64,000 nucleotides of DNA from Chinchilla lanigera (taxonomy: Eukaryota; Chordata; Mammalia; Rodentia; Chinchillidae), in assembly GCF_000276665.1 (NCBI RefSeq), contig NW_004955473.1:1786920-1850919 (forward strand). The letters run 5' to 3'. Shown here piece by piece: positions 59,400 through 64,000 of the stretch. Both the position numbers and the translations under genes were made by a program. Within the stretch, counting starts at the first letter, position 1, and each line of letters opens with the position of its first letter. Under the pieces are notes generated by a model that worked only from the letters and a program-made list of their open reading frames with translations, was not told the DNA's origin and made no database searches.

Positions 59400-60600
59400 A
59401 ATTTTGACTCTACTTTACAACTAGAATCACACTGTGAAAAATAAGCAAAAATGGTCAGAACTCCCTTTTGTCCAAACTTTCTTTACATTAAGAATTAATT
59501 CTTATTTACTCTCAAAGTATAATTATAATCCATATGAGACTGACCATGTTCATATGTCTCTTTCTCTCAGTCATTTAAAACAGATCAAGTGGCTGGCATG
59601 GTGGCTCACAACTGTAATCCCAGCACCTAGGAGGCTGAGGCAGGAGGATCATTGCGATTTCTAGGCCAGACTGGGCTACAAAGTGAGCTCAAGGCCAGAC
59701 TGAACTGCATAGTGAGACCCTGTCTCAAAAAGAGAAAAAAAAATAAATCAGATCAAGTTATATCTAGGAAAATTTTCCTATGATCTTGATAAGTACATTG
59801 TGGTCTTTAGAGGATTTACTCTGACCCATAAACTGGACTGGAAGGATGTAATGTCAATCTTAAATCAAACATTGACTTCTCATGAGAGACAAGAACATTA
59901 CAAGCTGCTATTGCATTTGGGGATAAACATCATATTGTTCAATTTATAAGGCCAGAACATAGAAAACTAGGGGAACAACCAGTTTCTACTGAAGCCCAGA
60001 CAGTCCCTACATAAAACTCCTGCTGGCCTAACAGCCAAACAGGAGATTGGAGCAAGAAACATTTTCAAGTATGTAATCATGAAGGTCAAAGAAAGACAAA
60101 GACTAAACCCTCTAATTATTTTAAATTATCAATGATTTATCAAGAATATGTAAAAACCCCTCTGCCGTCTTAGATCATTTGTGAAAGTCACTGATGAAAC
60201 ATATGTTCATAGCTCCTTATTCAATAGAAGGTCAGATTATACTTAAAGACATGTTTATTACCCAGTCAGCCCCAGATATTTAAAAAAAGTTACAAAAGAT
60301 AGCTTTTGCTCCAGATAACTCACTTGATACTTTAGTAAAAACTTCCTTCTTAGTATTCTATAATAGAGACTGGGAAGAAGCCAAGGAGAGAAAGAAAGAG
60401 ACCAAAAAGCAGCTTCCTCTGTTGCAGCCTTAAAAAATACAGACTCTAAGTTTGATTTTGGGGGCTCCAAGAAATGTTCAACTGCCAACCACACCTGTTA
60501 CCACTGCCAAAAGCCCAGCCACCTTAAGAGGGAGTGCTTTAAGAGCACCCACAGTTGTGCCCTGACTGCAAAGGCAGCTACTCGAGGTAAAATTGCACTC
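59400..60600 (+). pseudogene. ERV gag remnant (capsid and nucleocapsid)
   Basis: Capsid similarity is visible at 59440-59580 and, after a B1 insertion, at 59759-59960 ('LYLGKFS', 'RGFTL', 'WKDVM' followed by a LNQTLT-like stretch). A segment at 60230-60420 resembles the end of capsid. A CCHC zinc knuckle of CX2CX4HX4C form lies at 60496-60537 with all four ligands present. Frameshifts and stops break the frame in several places. Confidence 0.82.
59591..59748 (+). mobile_element. B1 SINE with target-site duplication
   Basis: 'ggctggcatggtggctcaca' to 'gagaccctgtctcaaaaaga'. Perfect 10-bp duplication cagatcaagt at 59581-59590 and 59749-59758. It splits the gag remnant, so it post-dates the provirus. 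Confidence 0.94.
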
Positions 60601-60689
60601 TGAGGTGGAGGCCCCAGAGCTCAGACTCATCTCCCCGCTGGTCTAAAGTGTTGCATGGCACTCTGCCTCCTCCCTCTGGCTGAATTGAC

Positions 60690-60960
60690 AACTCTACCTG
60701 TCACCTCCATGGGGGAGCCCTGAGTAATCATGAGTATAGAGGAAAAGAAAACCAGCCTATTTCTGGACATTGGCACACATCTCTTTGTCCTTCTTTTCAA
60801 TCCTGGCCTTCCTTCCAGCCATCATACCTCAAAAAAAGTCACCAGAAAAGTGGTAACTCACTTAAACTATAACTGGGATAACTTTCTCTTTACCCATTCC
60901 TTTCAGTTATGCCAAAAATACCTGCTCCCATCCTGGGGAGAAACATTTTATTCTCTCTAA
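60690..60960 (+). pseudogene. ERV protease remnant
   Basis: The 76-codon open frame 60730-60960 contains an L-D-I-G-T stretch at the place of the aspartic protease D-T/S-G active site, followed by a FVLL-type beta strand as in retroviral proteases. The middle active-site residue is isoleucine, so activity would be lost. A stop precedes the ATG, so that start is not meaningful. Confidence 0.7.
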
Positions 60961-61229
60961 ATACCATTTTATATATACCCGGATGCTAACTAATCAAAGT
61001 AATGCTTAGACTGGTTTTACAAATACAATATATGCTGTTGTCATGTACAATAACTTGAGAGTTTTTCATTGATCAAAAATAATGTGTTAACTATTATAAT
61101 CTGTTTCTGATAAGTCATCAAAATTTTGGATATAATTATAGTTAAAACTGGAAGGAGTTAAAACAAAATATCAGACTGCATCAATAGAGGGGTCTGAGAG
61201 CCACTGGGCTACAATTGCTGTTCCAGCCC

Positions 61230-61980
61230 CTTTAGAACAGTTTCTAGACTTACTGTCAGCTTGATTTTACTCATGCCAAAGAGTGAAGGAGTTCAATACT
61301 TATTAGTCTGGGTAGATACTATCACAAACTGGGTTGAAGCCTTTCCTTTTAGAATAGAAAAGTCGCAAGAAGTGGTAAAAGTGTTAGTCTCACAAATCAT
61401 CCCCAGATTTGGATTTAAGAGCTAACTGAGTGATAATGGGCCTTTTTAAAAAAGCAACAGTTACACAGGGTGTCTCTCAGGCACTGGGCATTCTCTATCA
61501 CCTGCATTGTGCATGGAGACAAATCATCAAGAAAAGTAGCAAAAATAAATGAGACCCTAAGGGGACATCTTTGTAAAATGGCTCAGGAAACGCACCTACA
61601 GTGGCCTTACTTACTTCCTTTAGCTCTCATCAAAACAAGAAATACACCTCAAATTCTAGGCCTCACTCCATTTGAAATGCTTTAAGGATGCCCTTTTCTC
61701 ACCAATGATTTTCTCTTCCAAAGAGATGCCTTACCAGAGGATGCCTTAATGAAGGATGTCACCTCACTGGTTAAATTCCAACAGACTCTTCATCAGCTAA
61801 TGGGAGCTCAGACTAAAGAAATGGGAAATGCCATATTCCACCCCAGAGACTTAATACCGGTAATGTCTTCCCTTGTCATCATCCTCCCTAGGGCCAACTT
61901 GGGAAGGATCATACACTGTGATCCTGTCAATTCCATTGGCTGTCAAGGTTTGCAGGCCAGGATTCCTTAATACACCACAC
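61230..61980 (+). pseudogene. ERV integrase remnant
   Basis: The catalytic core is visible. The first aspartate is in a Q-L-D-F-T-H stretch near 61260. 'VQYLLVWVDT' and 'WVEAFPF' follow at about 61290-61350. The second aspartate is in S-D-N-G-P near 61430 with a stop codon a few codons before it. The third acidic residue is replaced by alanine in a K-V-A-K-I-N stretch near 61535. The C-terminal domain is recognisable to about 61970. Several frameshifts. RT and RNase H, which should precede it, are missing. Confidence 0.82.
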
Positions 61981-62069
61981 CAGACTCAAACCCTGAGAAC
62001 CAGAGACTTTCACAGAGTGTGAGCAAATATAATTGGAATATTTCTGTGCACTTGCAGAAGACTTAAGAT

Positions 62070-62073
<4 letters not shown>

Positions 62074-62103
<30 letters not shown>

Positions 62104-62231
62104 TTTTTATTGGCAGGAGGAGTTGAAACAAATTTTATTTTTTTTGGTATTTCTCCGGTACCGGGAACCGAACTCACGACCTTGCGCTTGCCAGGCAGGC
62201 GCTTTTGCCGCTGAGCTAAATCCCCAGCCCC
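62074..62231 (-). mobile_element. ID SINE with extra 3' segment and long poly(A)
   Basis: On the minus strand: ID body (62231 back to about 62143), an A-rich stretch, about 35 bases that are not ID ('tttgtttcaactcctcctgc', then 'caataaaaac'), then about 30 A. Duplication aagattctt at 62065-62073 and 62232-62240. The body matches the ID at 56578-56687 almost exactly. Inserted between the integrase and env remnants. The extra segment may be a 3' transduction or an L1 3' end joined by template switching. Confidence 0.88.
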
Positions 62232-62269
62232 AAGATTCTTGTTTGAGAAAAAAACAAAGTCTTCAGATA

Positions 62270-63640
62270 ATCTAAAATGTTACTCTTAGCCCTTTTACTA
62301 GTCATTTTACCACTTAAGGGAGAATGCAATTCCTTTCTAAAGTGGACATAAGAATATGCAGAGATGTTACAACAAACATCTTGCTGAATATGTGGCCTGC
62401 TCCCATTTTCTGGTAAATCTGGACTTCCTTGATGGGTATCCCCAGTCTAAAGAGATGATGGGAATAAATTACAAGACTATATTGATGAGTTATGAAAGAG
62501 TTCAGTAGTTCATAGTTTAGCCCACCATTACAAGGTAGCTGAGTGGCTTATAAACTGTACTCTTAATTCTGGACATAAGAGAATTTTTTCTGACAGTGCC
62601 ACTGAAACCTCTTTAAAGGCTCTAGTAGGAACCGTATTAAATTGAAGTAAGGGTCCTTTCCTGGGGGCCAACAACCACAGATATGAAAATGTCTGTTTTC
62701 AGATCTGGGATGATTATCTATGGTTAGTAGATAGGACATCTTAGGAGAAAGACACCCTTATGTTGGGAACAGAGAAATCACTCCTATTCTCATTGGCCTA
62801 ACTCTACTAAATACTTGAGATGGATACCCTCCACCAAGCAAGGTATACACACAATAACTTTACAAGCTGAAGATTGGTTTGTAACAAACTGGTTGAATCA
62901 CCCCAGAATTAGATGGGAAGACCCCAATGGCACTCATTGGTCCTGTGGAACCAATTTGTGGCCCTGGCTACTTCCTATAATGATAGGGAGATGCACTCAG
63001 GGATTTGCATAGTTACAAGGCAGAGGTGTTGAAAGTATTGACAAACCTGCAAACTTGCTCTACCTACAGCACTGATGGTCTGAAAGCATCTTTCACTGGT
63101 ATGATCACTTGGTTTCTATCTTTATCCCTTCCCTAAGATTAAAAGATGTCATGCAACATAGCGAAGCCTTAACTAACTATACTCAGCTGGTCTTAAATGA
63201 CACTGCAGTTAGTCTTTTTCTCCTGATGGAAGAAGTAAAATTAATGAGGCAAGCTGTCCTCCAAAATAAGATGGCATTAGACATTCTAACAGCTGCACAA
63301 GGGGATACTTGTGCAATTAATAAAAGCTGAATGTTGTGTGTACATTCCTGATCCTTCTGCTAATAGCTCAATAGCTGTTCAAGATATTAGATGACAGGTT
63401 AATGACATGTCAGATTCTGAAATTCCTTGGACCTTTCCCTTATCCTCTTTATAGAAAGCTATTACTGGCTACTGCTGGTGGAAAACTTTGTTGACTTTAT
63501 TCATAGTTATCCTGTCAATTTTATTATTTGGCCCATGCATACTTGTTTCTGTGTCCTTGTCTCCTTCAGACATAAAGCTGTTCATCTCCTCAAGACAAGA
63601 ACACGTGGCACCTATTGAGTATCTTAGGTAGACCTTCTCT
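62270..63640 (+). pseudogene. ERV env remnant (SU and TM)
   Basis: Short SU pieces are present at 62280-63030. The TM ectodomain is clearest at 63150-63340: a heptad-type region, an immunosuppressive-domain-like stretch around 63250-63300, then the first cysteine of a CX6CC motif with the cysteine pair displaced by a frameshift and stop near 63328. A hydrophobic membrane-spanning segment follows at about 63465-63560. The CX6CC layout is that of gamma-type envelopes. The frame is broken several times and nothing functional can be made. Confidence 0.82.
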
Positions 63641-63741
63641 GGAGTGTCTCTGACTGCAAATAACAACTACAAACCTCTTCAGTTGGAAGTAGCCAGATGG
63701 GTCTTCAACCCTTGCCCCTCATAGCAGTTAGGAGTACTTCT

Positions 63742-63757
63742 TCAGAGGGGGGAATAT
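63742..63757 (+). promoter_or_regulatory. Polypurine tract of the provirus
   Basis: 'cagaggggggaa' lies directly before the LTR start, the expected place for the plus-strand primer. Confidence 0.8.
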
Positions 63758-64000
63758 TATAGATAAGTAAGTTATGTAGAAATATCATAGGCAGTCAGAG
63801 AGGGCTGGGCCCTCGAGAGGTCAATACAGAAGACTACTGTGGCTGCAGGCATATTCACTAAAAGCTGTGCTTCAAAAGAAAGAACTACTCACTCATACTT
63901 CCCCTAGGGATAAAAGGCAGTGATTGATATTCTAAGTGGCATCAATCACCTTGAGGTGGAGGACCAAACCTCCTTAACTTTCTACGATAGTCCTTTTCTG
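63758..64000 (+). mobile_element. ERV1 3' LTR, U3 part, cut by window end
   Basis: Starts 'tattatagataagtaagtta' and matches the solo LTR at 49067 ('gtagaaatatcataggcagt', 'agagggctgggccctcgaga'). The first bases read TA where TG is usual. The rest lies outside the window. Confidence 0.85.

Larger units (their letters stand above)
59380..63757 (+). mobile_element. ERV1 (gamma-type) provirus, 5'-truncated and internally deleted
   Basis: Order on the plus strand: gag capsid and nucleocapsid, protease, integrase, env, polypurine tract, 3' LTR. This is retroviral order and the env TM region is of gamma type. No 5' LTR, primer-binding site or matrix start is found. The region between protease (ends about 60960) and integrase (starts about 61230) is about 270 bases where more than 2 kb of RT and RNase H would be expected. 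B1 and ID insertions and many stops and shifts are present. The element is an old defective copy. Confidence 0.85.

Noticed and set aside
62033..62275. 80-codon frame with a phenylalanine run
   Set aside because: It is the poly(T) and body of the ID insertion read through.

Overview
This is vertebrate nuclear DNA, and I find no host protein-coding gene in it. There is no CpG island, no ORF with the look of a host exon, and no tRNA, rRNA or CRISPR feature. About half or more is recognisable interspersed repeat. The combination of B1, B4 (B1 fused to ID) and ID SINEs with lineage-specific L1 points to a rodent. The abundant young ID copies carry a body reading roughly 'tggcaagcgcaaggtcgtga', which differs from the mouse/rat ID and suggests another rodent lineage. 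A castorimorph such as beaver or kangaroo rat is my guess only. Two runs of N (190 and 100 bases) show a draft assembly.

Layout. 1-3.0 kb: unique DNA with ID, B4 and MIR fragments and a solo MaLR LTR holding the first gap. 3.0-9.3 kb: a long minus-strand L1 broken by a later L1 insertion with 5' inversion, several SINEs, and a 39-nt U2 snRNA retropseudogene with perfect 16-bp target-site duplications. 9.3-20.6 kb: mostly unique DNA with MIR, L2, MLT1, B1, B4, ID and microsatellites. 20.6-22.9 kb: old plus-strand L1 pieces. 23-30 kb: MER5-type hAT elements split by B4, an L2 3' end, B1 and probable LTR fragments. 31-38.5 kb: a plus-strand L1 with two IDs, then a rearranged minus-strand L1 with inverted and duplicated segments. 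38.7-45.4 kb: plus-strand L1 3' ends, B4, MER2 and MIR. 45.4-52.1 kb: MaLR LTR, an imperfect 165-bp palindrome, an ERV1-type solo LTR and several MIRs. 52.1-58.3 kb: the best preserved L1, minus strand, ORF1 and ORF2 both broken, carrying a MaLR LTR and two IDs. 58.3-64 kb: a MaLR LTR, then a 5'-truncated gamma-type (ERV1) provirus with gag, protease, integrase and env remnants, no reverse transcriptase or RNase H, and the start of its 3' LTR at the window edge.

No genes here act together in a pathway. The window is best read as an intergenic or intronic archive of nested retrotransposition. The most informative items are the U2 fragment, the ID copy with an extra 3' segment before its poly(A), the palindrome near 48.3 kb, the two L1 loci with inversions, and the provirus lacking its RT region. 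I found nothing that supports a new enzymatic or defence system.
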